A stretch of DNA of 64,000 nt from Phenylobacterium sp. (lineage in GTDB: Bacteria; Pseudomonadota; Alphaproteobacteria; Caulobacterales; Caulobacteraceae): the NCBI RefSeq assembly GCF_004297125.1, contig NZ_SCVD01000020.1, positions 310,001 through 374,000 on the forward strand, in the 5' to 3' direction. This document shows, piece after piece, positions 16,642 to 25,211 of this stretch. Each line of letters starts with the position of its first letter. Position 1 is the first letter of the stretch. A program made the translations under genes and the position numbers. The notes under the pieces are model-generated. The model was given only the letters and a program-made list of their open reading frames with translations. It made no database searches and was not told the DNA's origin.

Positions 16642-18957
16642 ATGTCGACGCGGCTGCCCACCTATCGAGAATTGGGGATACCAGTGCCTGTATTTGGCCT
16701 TCGTAAGCATGCGCTCCTGGCGGCGGCCGCCGTTTCCACCCTGGCCTTCGCGACCTCCGCGTCCGCCCAGGACGCCGGCGGCGAACTGAGCGAAGTCGTG
16801 GTCACGGCCGAGCGCCGGTCCGAGAACCTGCAGAAGGTGCCGCTGTCGGTTGCGGTCATCTCGGCCGAGACCGTCCGCGCCGCTGCGGCCGGCGGCGACG
16901 ACACCCTGCTGTCACTTTCGGGCAAGGTCCCGAGCTTCTACGCCGAGACGACCACGGGCCGGATCTTCCCGCGCTTCTACATCCGCGGCCTGGGCAACAT
17001 CGACTTCTACCTCGGCGCCTCGCAGCCGGTGTCGATCATCCAGGACGACGTGGTCCTCGAGCATGTGGTGCTGAAGTCGAACCCGGTGTTCGACGTCCAG
17101 CAGGTGGAAGTGCTGCGGGGCCCGCAGGGCTCGCTCTTCGGCCGCAACACTACCGCCGGCATCGTCAAGTTCGACACGGTGCGCCCGACGCAGACCCTGC
17201 AAGGCCGCGCCCAGGCCACCTACGGCAGCAAGAACACCTTCACCTTCGACGGCGGGATCGGTGGGCCGATCGTGGCCGACAAAGCCGCCTTCCGGATCTC
17301 GGCGCTGTACCAGCATCGCGACGACTGGGTGGACAACACCTTCGCCGGCGCCAGCGCCGACGGCACCGTGACGCCCAAGAAGGACGCCATGGGCGGCTTC
17401 GACGAGAAGGACGTGCGGGCCCAGCTCCTGCTGACGCCCAGCGAACAACTGACCGTCCTCGCCTCGGCCCACGCCCGCGACTACGAAGGCACGTCGACGC
17501 TGTTCCTGCGCAACGCCCTGGTGAAGGGCTCGAACGACCCGGTCGCCCCGCGTGATCGCGTCGCCTACGACGAGGCCCGGAACAACCCGCAGGCCTACAA
17601 GACCTACGGCTCGTCGCTGAACATCGCCTACGACTTCGGCCCGGTGACCCTCACCTCGATCAGCGCCTACGAGACCAGCGACGGCTACAGCCGCGGCGAC
17701 ACGGACGGCGGCGCGGCCGCCAACTTCGGCGGCATCGGCTTTGGCCAGTCGATGGGCCAGCTGCGTGACCTGGACCAGTACACCCAGGAACTGCGCCTCG
17801 CGAGCAACGGCGACGGCCGGCTGAAGTGGCAGGTCGGCGGCATGCTGTTCGACAGCGAGGACCTGACCGACTTCTACCAGCGCGCCTACTTCCTCAACAC
17901 GGCGGCCCGCAACCCGAACAATTACGTGCGTCTCAAGAACATCAACATGTCCTGGGCGGTGTTCGGCCAGGCCAGCTATCGGGTCACCGACCAACTGACG
18001 ATCACGGGCGGCCTGCGCCAGACCGAAGACACCAAGAAGACCAAGCTGATCCAGACGGCCAACACCGCCGCCGGCGTGGTCACCTATACGGGCCGACGTT
18101 ACGTCCGCCTGTCGGACAGCAAGCTGTCCTGGGACCTGAGCGCGCTCTATCAGGTGAACGATGACTTCGGCCTCTACGCCCGCGTCGCCAAGGGCTTCCG
18201 CGGCCCGACCATCCAGGGCCGTTCGGCGGTGTTCAACGCCGACTTCACGACGGCCGACTCCGAGACGATCCTGTCGTACGAGGCCGGCTTCAAGTCGATG
18301 CTGTTCGACAACACCCTCCGCCTGAATGCGACGGCCTTCGCCTATGAGGTCAACGACATCCAGCTGAACGGCAACGATTCCAACGGCAACGGCGTGCTGT
18401 TCAACGCCGACAAGGCCAAGGCCTATGGCCTGGAAGCCGACGCCGAGTGGCGGCCGATCCAGAACCTCACCCTGACCGGCGGCGTCAGCCTTCTGCACAC
18501 CGAGATCCAGGACAAGCGGGTCTACGCCCAGGTCTGCGCCCTGAACGGCATCGTGGTCTGCACCGTGGAGAACCCGACGATCAAGGTGGGGGCCAACACC
18601 TTCGCCCAGATCGACGGCGAGCCGCTGCCCAACGCGCCGAAGTACAACCTCAGCTTCACGGCCCGGTACGACATGCCGGTCGGCGAGGATGGCAAGGTCT
18701 TCGTGGCCACCGACTGGAACGTCCAGGGGTACACCAGCTTCGTGCTGTACAAGACCCAGGAGTTCACCGCGAAGGGCAACTTCGAGGGCGGGGCCCGGAT
18801 CGGCTACGCGGGGGGCGACGGCGCCTATGAGGTCGCACTCTTCGCCCGGAACATCACGAACGAGAAGAACCTCAAGGGCGTGATCGAGAACTATATGGCC
18901 GCCGTCTACAACGAGCCCCGCATCGTCGGGGTCTCGCTGAGCGCCAAGCTGCGCTAG
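16642..18957 (+). CDS. TonB-dependent receptor
   Basis: A 771-residue outer-membrane transporter. The ATG at 16642 (GGGAG upstream) or the GTG at 16684 could start translation; both precede the signal peptide that ends in TSASAQ. The TonB-box region SEVVVTAERR is followed by plug motifs RFYIRGLGNIDFYLG and VEVLRGPQGSLFGRNTTAGIVKFDT. The barrel includes a classic mid-barrel ARVAKGFRGPT and ends in a beta strand (IVGVSLSAKLR) with no terminal aromatic. It belongs to the Caulobacter-type receptors for organic nutrients. The S9 peptidase gene follows in the same direction after a hairpin. Confidence 0.92.
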   Translation: MSTRLPTYRELGIPVPVFGLRKHALLAAAAVSTLAFATSASAQDAGGELSEVVVTAERRSENLQKVPLSVAVISAETVRAAAAGGDDTLLSLSGKVPSFYAETTTGRIFPRFYIRGLGNIDFYLGASQPVSIIQDDVVLEHVVLKSNPVFDVQQVEVLRGPQGSLFGRNTTAGIVKFDTVRPTQTLQGRAQATYGSKNTFTFDGGIGGPIVADKAAFRISALYQHRDDWVDNTFAGASADGTVTPKKDAMGGFDEKDVRAQLLLTPSEQLTVLASAHARDYEGTSTLFLRNALVKGSNDPVAPRDRVAYDEARNNPQAYKTYGSSLNIAYDFGPVTLTSISAYETSDGYSRGDTDGGAAANFGGIGFGQSMGQLRDLDQYTQELRLASNGDGRLKWQVGGMLFDSEDLTDFYQRAYFLNTAARNPNNYVRLKNINMSWAVFGQASYRVTDQLTITGGLRQTEDTKKTKLIQTANTAAGVVTYTGRRYVRLSDSKLSWDLSALYQVNDDFGLYARVAKGFRGPTIQGRSAVFNADFTTADSETILSYEAGFKSMLFDNTLRLNATAFAYEVNDIQLNGNDSNGNGVLFNADKAKAYGLEADAEWRPIQNLTLTGGVSLLHTEIQDKRVYAQVCALNGIVVCTVENPTIKVGANTFAQIDGEPLPNAPKYNLSFTARYDMPVGEDGKVFVATDWNVQGYTSFVLYKTQEFTAKGNFEGGARIGYAGGDGAYEVALFARNITNEKNLKGVIENYMAAVYNEPRIVGVSLSAKLR

Positions 18958-18966
18958 TCGGGGTCT

Positions 18967-18999
18967 GCGACCGACGCCGCCTCGCGCAGCGTCGGTCGC
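18967..18999 (+). terminator. Hairpin after the TonB receptor gene
   Basis: An 11-bp perfect inverted repeat, GCGACCGACGC/GCGTCGGTCGC, with an 11-nt loop begins 9 nt after the receptor stop codon. No T-run follows, so termination could be factor-assisted. Position and strength support a transcript end. Confidence 0.5.
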
Positions 19000-19131
19000 G
19001 GCATCCGCCGGAAACCCACGGGGCAGGATCCATTCGCCCCACCTTGCACGACGCCCGGTCGCCGGCTGCCGCTGGACAAAGGCCGCGCGCCCGCCTTTCC
19101 TGCGCGACCTGTTCAGCTTCGGGAGTTCGGG

Positions 19132-21171
19132 ATGCGCTTGGCGGTACTGGCGACGGTGATGGCTCTGGCGACCGCGGGCGCGGTCTCGGCCCAGGCGCCG
19201 GACGGTCCCTCGAGGATCTTCGGGGCGCGCGACCTGTTCGGCCTGCAGATGGCCAGCGATCCGCAGGTGCGCCCGGACGGCGGCGCGGTGGCCTATGTGC
19301 GGCTCGCCAACGACATCATGACCGACCGGGCGCGGCGCTCGATCTGGCTGGTGGACACAGCCACCGGCGTCCAGACCCCGCTGGTGGTGGACGACGCGGC
19401 CAACATGTCGCCCCGCTGGTCGCCGGACGGCTCGCGCCTAGCCTATGTGGCCGCGGGGCCCGACGGCGCGCAGCTCTACGTCCGCTGGATCGCCTCGGGC
19501 CGCTCGGCGAAGGTGGCCAGCCTGGAGCAGGCGCCCAACGACATCGCCTGGTCGCCGGACGGCAAGACGCTGGCCTTCACCATGCTGACCCTGGACGAGG
19601 GCCGGCCCCTCGCCCCGCCGATCAAGCGGCCCGAAGGCGCCAAGTGGGCCGAGCCGCTGAAGGTGATCGACCGCATCACCTACCGCGCCGACGGCGAGGG
19701 CTTCCTGAAGTCGGGCTACCGGCACGTCTTCGCGGTCTCCGCCGACGGCGGCCAGCCGCGGCAGCTCACCTTCGGCAAGTTCGACGACGCCGGCCCGATC
19801 GACTTCAGCCGCGACGGCAAGTCGGTGCTGTTCTCCACCAACCGCGCCGAGAACTGGGAGCGCGACCCGCAGGAGTCCGAGGTCTATGCCGTCAGCGTCG
19901 CCGACGGCGCCTTGGCCCGCCTGACCAACCGCGTGGGTCCCGACGGCGCCCCGGCCGTCTCGCCGGACGGTTCGAAGATCGCCTATGTGGGCTTCGACGA
20001 CGCGCGCAAGCGCGGCTACGAGAACCAGCGCCTCTACGTCATGGACCGCGACGGCAAGAACAGTCGCGTGCTGACCGGCGCCCTGGACCGCAGCGTGGGC
20101 GCCCCGCAGTGGGCCGCCGACGGCAAGAGCCTCTACGTCCTCTACGACGACCAGGCCGTGCCGAAGGTGGCCCGCGTGACCCTGGACGGGAAGATCGAGA
20201 CGGTGGTCTCGGGCCTGGGCGGCGGCGGGCTGGACCGGCCCTACACCGGCGGCGCGTTCTCGGTGGGCCGGAACGGCGTGGTGGCCTTCACCGACGCCTC
20301 CACCGCCCGGCCATCCGACCTCGCCATCTGGCGCGGCGGCAAGGCCCAGCGCGTCACCGACCTGAACGCCGACCTGTTCGCCACCAAGACCCTGGCCAAG
20401 GTCGAGGTCCTGCCGGTGACGTCCAGCTACGACAGGAAGCCGATCGGCGCCTGGATGGCCCTGCCGCCCAACTTCGACCCGGCGAAGAAGTACCCGCTGA
20501 TCCTGGAGATCCACGGCGGCCCGTTCTCGGCCTACGGCCCGAGCTTTTCCACCGACGTCCAGCTCTATGCGGCGGCCGGTTACATCGTGGTCTATTCGAA
20601 CCCGCGCGGCTCGACGGGCTACGGCGACGCGTTCGCCAACGAGATCGACCGCAACTACCCTAGCCACGACTACGACGACCTGATGAGCGTGGTGGACGCC
20701 GCCATCGCCAAGGGCTCGGTGGACGACAAGCGGCTGTATGTCACCGGCGGATCCGGCGGCGGCGCGCTGACCGCCTGGATCGTCGGCAAGACCGACCGCT
20801 TCCGCGCCGCGGCCACCCAGAAGCCGGTGATCAACTGGACCAGCGAGGTCCTGACCACCGACGGCTACAACTTCATGGCCGCCTACTGGTTCGGGAAGAT
20901 GCCGTGGGAGGATCCGCAGGGGTACTGGGCCCGCTCGCCGCTCTCGCTCGTGGGGAATGTGAAGACCCCGACCCTGGTGGTGGTGGGCGAGCAGGACGAC
21001 CGCACGCCGCCGTCCGAGGCCGACCAGTATTTCGCCGCCCTGCAGCTTCGCGGCGTGCCCACCGCCCTGGTCCGGGTGCCGGGCGCCAGCCACGGCGGCA
21101 TCGCCGCGCGACCCTCGCAATCGGCCGCCAAGGCCGGGGCTATTCTCGCCTGGTTCGAGCGCTACAGGTGA
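19132..21171 (+). CDS. S9 family peptidase (prolyl oligopeptidase / acylaminoacyl-peptidase type), exported
   Basis: A 679-residue serine peptidase. A signal peptide (MRLAVLATVMALATAGAVSAQ) targets it to the periplasm. Residues about 30-420 form a WD40-like TolB beta-propeller with repeated SPDG turns. The C-terminal alpha/beta hydrolase domain has the oxyanion HGGP block, nucleophile Ser541 in GGSGGG, Asp622/Asp623 in EQDD and His654 in ASHGG, so the triad is complete. These enzymes cleave short peptides. GGGAG stands before the ATG. It follows a TonB receptor, a common arrangement when the receptor's ligand is a peptide, but this is an inference. Confidence 0.92.
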   Translation: MRLAVLATVMALATAGAVSAQAPDGPSRIFGARDLFGLQMASDPQVRPDGGAVAYVRLANDIMTDRARRSIWLVDTATGVQTPLVVDDAANMSPRWSPDGSRLAYVAAGPDGAQLYVRWIASGRSAKVASLEQAPNDIAWSPDGKTLAFTMLTLDEGRPLAPPIKRPEGAKWAEPLKVIDRITYRADGEGFLKSGYRHVFAVSADGGQPRQLTFGKFDDAGPIDFSRDGKSVLFSTNRAENWERDPQESEVYAVSVADGALARLTNRVGPDGAPAVSPDGSKIAYVGFDDARKRGYENQRLYVMDRDGKNSRVLTGALDRSVGAPQWAADGKSLYVLYDDQAVPKVARVTLDGKIETVVSGLGGGGLDRPYTGGAFSVGRNGVVAFTDASTARPSDLAIWRGGKAQRVTDLNADLFATKTLAKVEVLPVTSSYDRKPIGAWMALPPNFDPAKKYPLILEIHGGPFSAYGPSFSTDVQLYAAAGYIVVYSNPRGSTGYGDAFANEIDRNYPSHDYDDLMSVVDAAIAKGSVDDKRLYVTGGSGGGALTAWIVGKTDRFRAAATQKPVINWTSEVLTTDGYNFMAAYWFGKMPWEDPQGYWARSPLSLVGNVKTPTLVVVGEQDDRTPPSEADQYFAALQLRGVPTALVRVPGASHGGIAARPSQSAAKAGAILAWFERYR

Positions 21172-21260
21172 ATTGACGTCGCGCCGCGGTTGCGCGCGGA
21201 TGCCAAGCTTCACAGAACATGGTTTATTGCCGCCCCATGTCGAGGCGGGTCACATAGGGC

Positions 21261-22223
21261 ATGGCGCGAGACGCCCCCAACAGCAGCATCCGCGTCGCGG
21301 CGCGCCTGGCCAACGGCTTCGCGCTCGACCTGGCGAAGCTGGGCGGGTTCGGGCGCGACGTGATCGACGGCCTGTTGATGGTGGCGATCAGCCAGGCCAA
21401 CGTCGCCCAGATCACCCGCAACGCCGAGCTGCAGCGCCGCTACGCCACCCTGGACCAGCCGCCGCCGGACGACATGCGCCGGCCGGTCAGCATCAGCGCC
21501 ATCGCCAACTCGCTGCGGATCCCGTTCGAGACCGCGCGCCGCCGGATCTCCGCCTTGGTGGAGGCCGGCGTCGTCCGCACCGCCCCGCGCGGCGTGGTCA
21601 TCCCGGCGGCCCCGCTCAACTCGCCCTTCTACCGGATAGGAGCCGAGGCCAACTACGGCCTGGTCCGCGCGCTGTACTTCCGGCTGCGCGGCGTCGGCCT
21701 GCTTGAGGACCTGCCGCGCCCCAGCGGGCCGGCGTTCGATCCCGACCATCCGCCCGTCCGGCTGGTGATCCGCCTGTCGTCCGACTACCTGCTGCGCCTC
21801 GCCGAGCCGGTGAGCCTCTACATGGGCGACCTGGTCTCCGGCCTGATCCTCATGGACATGATCCACGCCAACACCGAGCACCTGCCCGACACCGAGGCCG
21901 GCGACGCGGACGGCGACTGGTCAGCCGAGGGCTTCGTGCCGGACCACATGCGGCGGCCCGTCCGCGCCACGTCGCTGGCGGACCGCCTGGGCATTCCGCA
22001 GGAAACGGTCCGGCGCCATCTCCAACGCCTCATCGCCGCCGACCAATGCGAACGAAAGGAGGACGGATACCTGGCGTCGGCCCGCATCCTGGCCCGCGCA
22101 CCGTTCGTCCAGTACATGCTGGACAATCAGTCGCACCTTCACCGGTTGTACGCCGGACTCGCGGATTTCGGTGTTCTCTCCGAGTGGGAACGCGAAATTC
22201 TTGCCCTTCGCGGGGCAGCCTGA
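21261..22223 (+). CDS. Transcription regulator with two winged-helix domains
   Basis: A 320-residue protein with two similar helix-turn-helix segments. The first is ISAIANSLRIPFETARRRIS near residues 76-95, followed by a wing (RTAPRGVVIP). The second is TSLADRLGIPQETVRRHLQR near residues 236-255, followed by ERKEDGYLAS. Each resembles GntR/Crp-type winged helices, so the protein is an internal duplication. I do not recognise a named family or an effector domain; the middle region is mostly helical and could dimerise. The XRE regulator follows 160 nt downstream. Confidence 0.75.
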   Translation: MARDAPNSSIRVAARLANGFALDLAKLGGFGRDVIDGLLMVAISQANVAQITRNAELQRRYATLDQPPPDDMRRPVSISAIANSLRIPFETARRRISALVEAGVVRTAPRGVVIPAAPLNSPFYRIGAEANYGLVRALYFRLRGVGLLEDLPRPSGPAFDPDHPPVRLVIRLSSDYLLRLAEPVSLYMGDLVSGLILMDMIHANTEHLPDTEAGDADGDWSAEGFVPDHMRRPVRATSLADRLGIPQETVRRHLQRLIAADQCERKEDGYLASARILARAPFVQYMLDNQSHLHRLYAGLADFGVLSEWEREILALRGAA

Positions 22224-22302
22224 CCGAAACGGGAACGCGGCATGCCCCCAAAATGGGTAGGCGGTCGTTTCCAAGCTGGGCCACGCTGCCTCAACTTATA
22301 GA

Positions 22303-22369
22303 CGTACCTCGGGGGAGGTACGGGCGCGGGGGCTGCATCATCGGGGGGTGATGCGGCTCCCGCATCACC
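22303..22369 (+). promoter_or_regulatory. Structured leader with alternative hairpins before the XRE-type regulator
   Basis: Three inverted repeats are packed just before the regulator start. One is CGTACCTC/GAGGTACG (22303-22310 with 22315-22322, loop GGGG). A second is GCATCA/TGATGC (22335-22340 with 22349-22354). A third is GGTGATGCG/CGCATCACC (22347-22355 with 22361-22369). The second and third use the same bases and cannot form together. The last stem ends a few nt before the weak ribosome binding site GGGGA, so the structure could govern translation. Confidence 0.4.
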
Positions 22370-22382
22370 GAAGTCGGGGAAC

Positions 22383-22826
22383 ATGACAAGGCCATTGGAA
22401 CGAGAGATCGAAGGTTCGCCCCTGCCGGGCGTGACCGAGATCGGGCGGGGTGACGGGCCCCATCCGGTCGACCGACACGTGGGCCTGCGCATCCGCATGC
22501 GCCGGAAGGAAATGGGGGTCAGCCAGGAGCGCCTGGCTGAATCCCTCGGCATCACCTTCCAGCAGGTCCAGAAGTACGAACGCGGCGCCAACCGCGTGAG
22601 CGCGTCGAAGCTGTGGGAAATCGCCTCGGCGCTGAAGACGCCGGTGGCCTACTTCTACGACGGCCTGGGCGACCAGGACGCCATCGCCGCCCAGCGCGAC
22701 GCGGCCCAGGAGTTCATGCTCTCCAGCGAGGGCATGGAGCTGATGGCCACTTTTCCGCGCATCGCGGAGCCGGCCATCCGGCGCAAGATCGTCGAACTCG
22801 TCCGCGTCGTCGCGGAAGAGGGCTAG
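22383..22826 (+). CDS. XRE/Cro-type helix-turn-helix regulator
   Basis: A 147-residue regulator. An N-terminal region of about 30 residues precedes a canonical HTH_3 domain: LRIRMRRKEMGVSQERLAES-LGITFQQVQKYERGANRVSASKL. A C-terminal helical stretch follows. This small XRE family with a C-terminal tail is abundant in Caulobacter and Rhizobiales chromosomes, usually not phage-borne. The start ATG at 22383 has only a close GGGGA upstream, so the TTG at 22395 is possible. Its leader contains mutually exclusive hairpins. Targets are unknown. Confidence 0.85.
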   Translation: MTRPLEREIEGSPLPGVTEIGRGDGPHPVDRHVGLRIRMRRKEMGVSQERLAESLGITFQQVQKYERGANRVSASKLWEIASALKTPVAYFYDGLGDQDAIAAQRDAAQEFMLSSEGMELMATFPRIAEPAIRRKIVELVRVVAEEG

Positions 22827-22965
22827 GTCGCCGTTCCGCTCGTTCCGGCCAACGCCGGAGTGAGCGGGCGATCCAAGCCTCAGAAGATCGGTTCGCAACG
22901 CCCGATGTCGGGAACAAGGTTGCCTGCGCGTCTTTCAATCGACAACCATGACCCATGGAGCCGAT

Positions 22966-23655
22966 ATGAGAGCCGTCCTGATCCCGATCGCCCTGGCTAC
23001 GCTGGCCGCCTGCTCCCCTCGGCCCGCGGGCGCGCCGAAGACGGCCGCTGCGGCGCCCGAGACCAAGGCGGCTCCGGCCGTCGCCAAGGCTCCCAGGGAG
23101 GCCCCTGCGGGCGTCTACACCCTCGACCCGGAGCACACGAGCGTGGTGTTCCGCGTGCCGCACATGGGCCTGTCCCGCTATACGGCGCGCTTCACCAGGG
23201 TCGACGGCCAGCTCACCTTCGATCCGGCCAATCCGGCCGCCCAGAGCGTGACCGCGACCATCGATGCGGGCTCCCTGGCCACGTCCTACCCAGATCCGGC
23301 CAAGCTCGACTTCGACGCCCAGGTCGAGAAGGAATTCCTGGACGCCGCGAAGCACCCGCAGATCACCTTCCGCTCGACCAAGGTGGAACCGACCGGCGCG
23401 GAGACCGCCCGGGTGACCGGGGACCTCACCCTGCATGGCGTGACACGGCCTGTGGTCCTGGAGGTCACCTACAACGGCGGCTACAAGGGCGGCGGCATGG
23501 ATCCGAACCCCCGCATCGGCTTCTCCGCCCACGGCAGCTTCAAGCGCTCCGACTTCGGGATCGCCTTCGGCGTCCCGGCTCCCGGGACGACCTTCGGCGT
23601 CGGCGACGACGTCGAAGTGATCATCGAGACCGAGTTCACGAAGCCTGCGGGCTAG
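22966..23655 (+). CDS. YceI-like domain lipoprotein
   Basis: A 229-residue protein. The ATG at 22966 has GGAG upstream and gives a lipoprotein signal with the lipobox LAAC; the predicted lipidated Cys is near residue 15. An Ala/Pro/Lys-rich linker leads to a YceI domain: YTLDPEHTSVVFRVPHMGLSRYTARF, then the characteristic pair FRSTKVEP and TGDLTLHGVTRPVVL. The final GVGDDVEVIIETEF strand closes the lipocalin-like barrel, which binds polyisoprenoid or amphiphilic ligands. Its 3' end overlaps the convergent ligase gene by 20 nt. Confidence 0.9.
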   Translation: MRAVLIPIALATLAACSPRPAGAPKTAAAAPETKAAPAVAKAPREAPAGVYTLDPEHTSVVFRVPHMGLSRYTARFTRVDGQLTFDPANPAAQSVTATIDAGSLATSYPDPAKLDFDAQVEKEFLDAAKHPQITFRSTKVEPTGAETARVTGDLTLHGVTRPVVLEVTYNGGYKGGGMDPNPRIGFSAHGSFKRSDFGIAFGVPAPGTTFGVGDDVEVIIETEFTKPAG

Positions 23656-25189
23656 CCGGCTGGTAGCCGTCGCGCAGCTCGCGCTTCAGCACCTTGCCGA
23701 TGTGGCTGCGCGGCAGGGCGTCGACCAGCCGCAGGTCCGCCAGCCGCTGGGTCTTGCCGACCCGGCCGTTCACGAAGGCCTTCACCTCATCGGCGGTCGT
23801 CGTGGCGCCCGGCTTCAGGGCTACGAAGGCGACCGGCGTCTCGCCCCAGGCGTCCGACGGCGCCCCGACCACGGCGGCCTCCAGCACCGCCGGATGCTGC
23901 GCCAGCTCGGCCTCCAGGTCGCTCGGATAGATGTTGAAGCCGCCCGAGATGATCATGTCCTTCTTGCGATCCATGAGCGTGAGGAAGCCGTCCTCGTCGA
24001 AGCGGCCCACGTCGCCCGTGCGGATGAAGCGCAGCCCGTCCGGGCTGTACCATTCGGCTTCGGACGTCTTGCCCGGCTGGTTGTGGTAGCCGACCATCAT
24101 CGCACCCGAGCGGCCGACCACCTCGCCGACTTCGCCCTGCGCGACTTCTCGGCCGTCCTCGCCGATCAGGCGAATGTCGTGGCCCGGCAGGGGCCGACCC
24201 ACGGTGTGCAGCTTGTCGGGGAACTCGTGGGCCTGCAGGCCGCAGGAGCCGCCGCCCTCGGTCATGCCGTAGAACTCGACCAGCCCGCCCGGCCAGCGGT
24301 CCAGCACCTGCCGCTTCAGCTCGGCGGAGAACGGCGCCGAGGTGGCGAACTTCATCTGGTAGGACTTGAGGTCGTAGCGGTCGAAGTCCGGATACTCCAT
24401 CAGCCGCCGGTACTGCACGGGCACCAGCATGGCGTGGGTCGCGCGGTGCTTCTGCGACAGCTCCAGGAAGGACTTGACGTCGAACTTCGGCATCAGCACC
24501 GCCGTGCCGCCGTTCGAGATGGTCGGCAGGTACGAGACCAGCGTCGTGTTCGAATAGAGCGGGGTCGAGATCATCGTCACCGCGTCGGCCGGATAGACGC
24601 CTCGCCGCATCTGGCCCCAGCGCATCCGGTGCGGCTGGACGATGCCCTTCGGCGCCCCGGTGGTGCCGGACGAGTAGATGATGTTGAAGCCCTGGTCGGG
24701 ATCGACCTGGTGCAGGGCGGGTTTCGAGCCCTCCGGCGCCAGCCACTGTTCGAACGGGACACCGGCGTCCGAACCGTCCAGCGAGACCCGCTTGGCGGTC
24801 ACCTGATCCAGGACGCCCGCCATGTGCTGAGCCAGTTGGGCGTCCAGGAAGAACACCTTCGCGCCGCTGTCGTTGAGCTGGACGATAAGGCTCTCGGGCG
24901 TGGACGACGGCGCCAGCGGCGCCACCGTGGCCGCGGCGCGCAGGATCCCGAAGAAGGTCGCGCCATACTCCGCCGAGGTGGTGGCGCAGATCGCCGCCAC
25001 GTCCGCCTTGCCGACGCCGTCGCGTTGCAGGGCCGCAGCGATACGGTCCATCAGGGCGTCGAGCTCGTTGTAGCTGATGGTGCGCTTAGCATCGACCAGC
25101 GCCGGCTTGGCCGCATGCTCCACGGCGTGGGCGCGGATGACGTCGGCGATGGTCCCGAAATCCTGGGACAGCAATTCTTCGGCGGTCAC
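23636..25189 (-). CDS. Acyl-CoA synthetase, AMP-forming (fatty-acid/aryl-CoA ligase family)
   Basis: A 517-residue adenylate-forming ligase. The GTG at 25189 has GGAG 7 nt upstream. The P-loop-like motif is IIYSSGTTGAPKGIVQPH. The A5 motif FYGMTEGGG, the A7 block GLRFIRTGDVGRFDEDGFLTLMDRKKDMI and the C-terminal lysine region (RSHIGKVLKRELR) are all intact, so it should activate a carboxylic acid to acyl-AMP and then to acyl-CoA. The subtype resembles medium/long-chain or aromatic-acid ligases; the substrate is uncertain. It lies 10-22 nt downstream of the MFS symporter and may share its transcript. Confidence 0.9.
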   Translation of the reverse strand: MTAEELLSQDFGTIADVIRAHAVEHAAKPALVDAKRTISYNELDALMDRIAAALQRDGVGKADVAAICATTSAEYGATFFGILRAAATVAPLAPSSTPESLIVQLNDSGAKVFFLDAQLAQHMAGVLDQVTAKRVSLDGSDAGVPFEQWLAPEGSKPALHQVDPDQGFNIIYSSGTTGAPKGIVQPHRMRWGQMRRGVYPADAVTMISTPLYSNTTLVSYLPTISNGGTAVLMPKFDVKSFLELSQKHRATHAMLVPVQYRRLMEYPDFDRYDLKSYQMKFATSAPFSAELKRQVLDRWPGGLVEFYGMTEGGGSCGLQAHEFPDKLHTVGRPLPGHDIRLIGEDGREVAQGEVGEVVGRSGAMMVGYHNQPGKTSEAEWYSPDGLRFIRTGDVGRFDEDGFLTLMDRKKDMIISGGFNIYPSDLEAELAQHPAVLEAAVVGAPSDAWGETPVAFVALKPGATTTADEVKAFVNGRVGKTQRLADLRLVDALPRSHIGKVLKRELRDGYQPASPQAS

Positions 25190-25211
25190 GAACCAACTCC
25201 TGGACTTGGGA

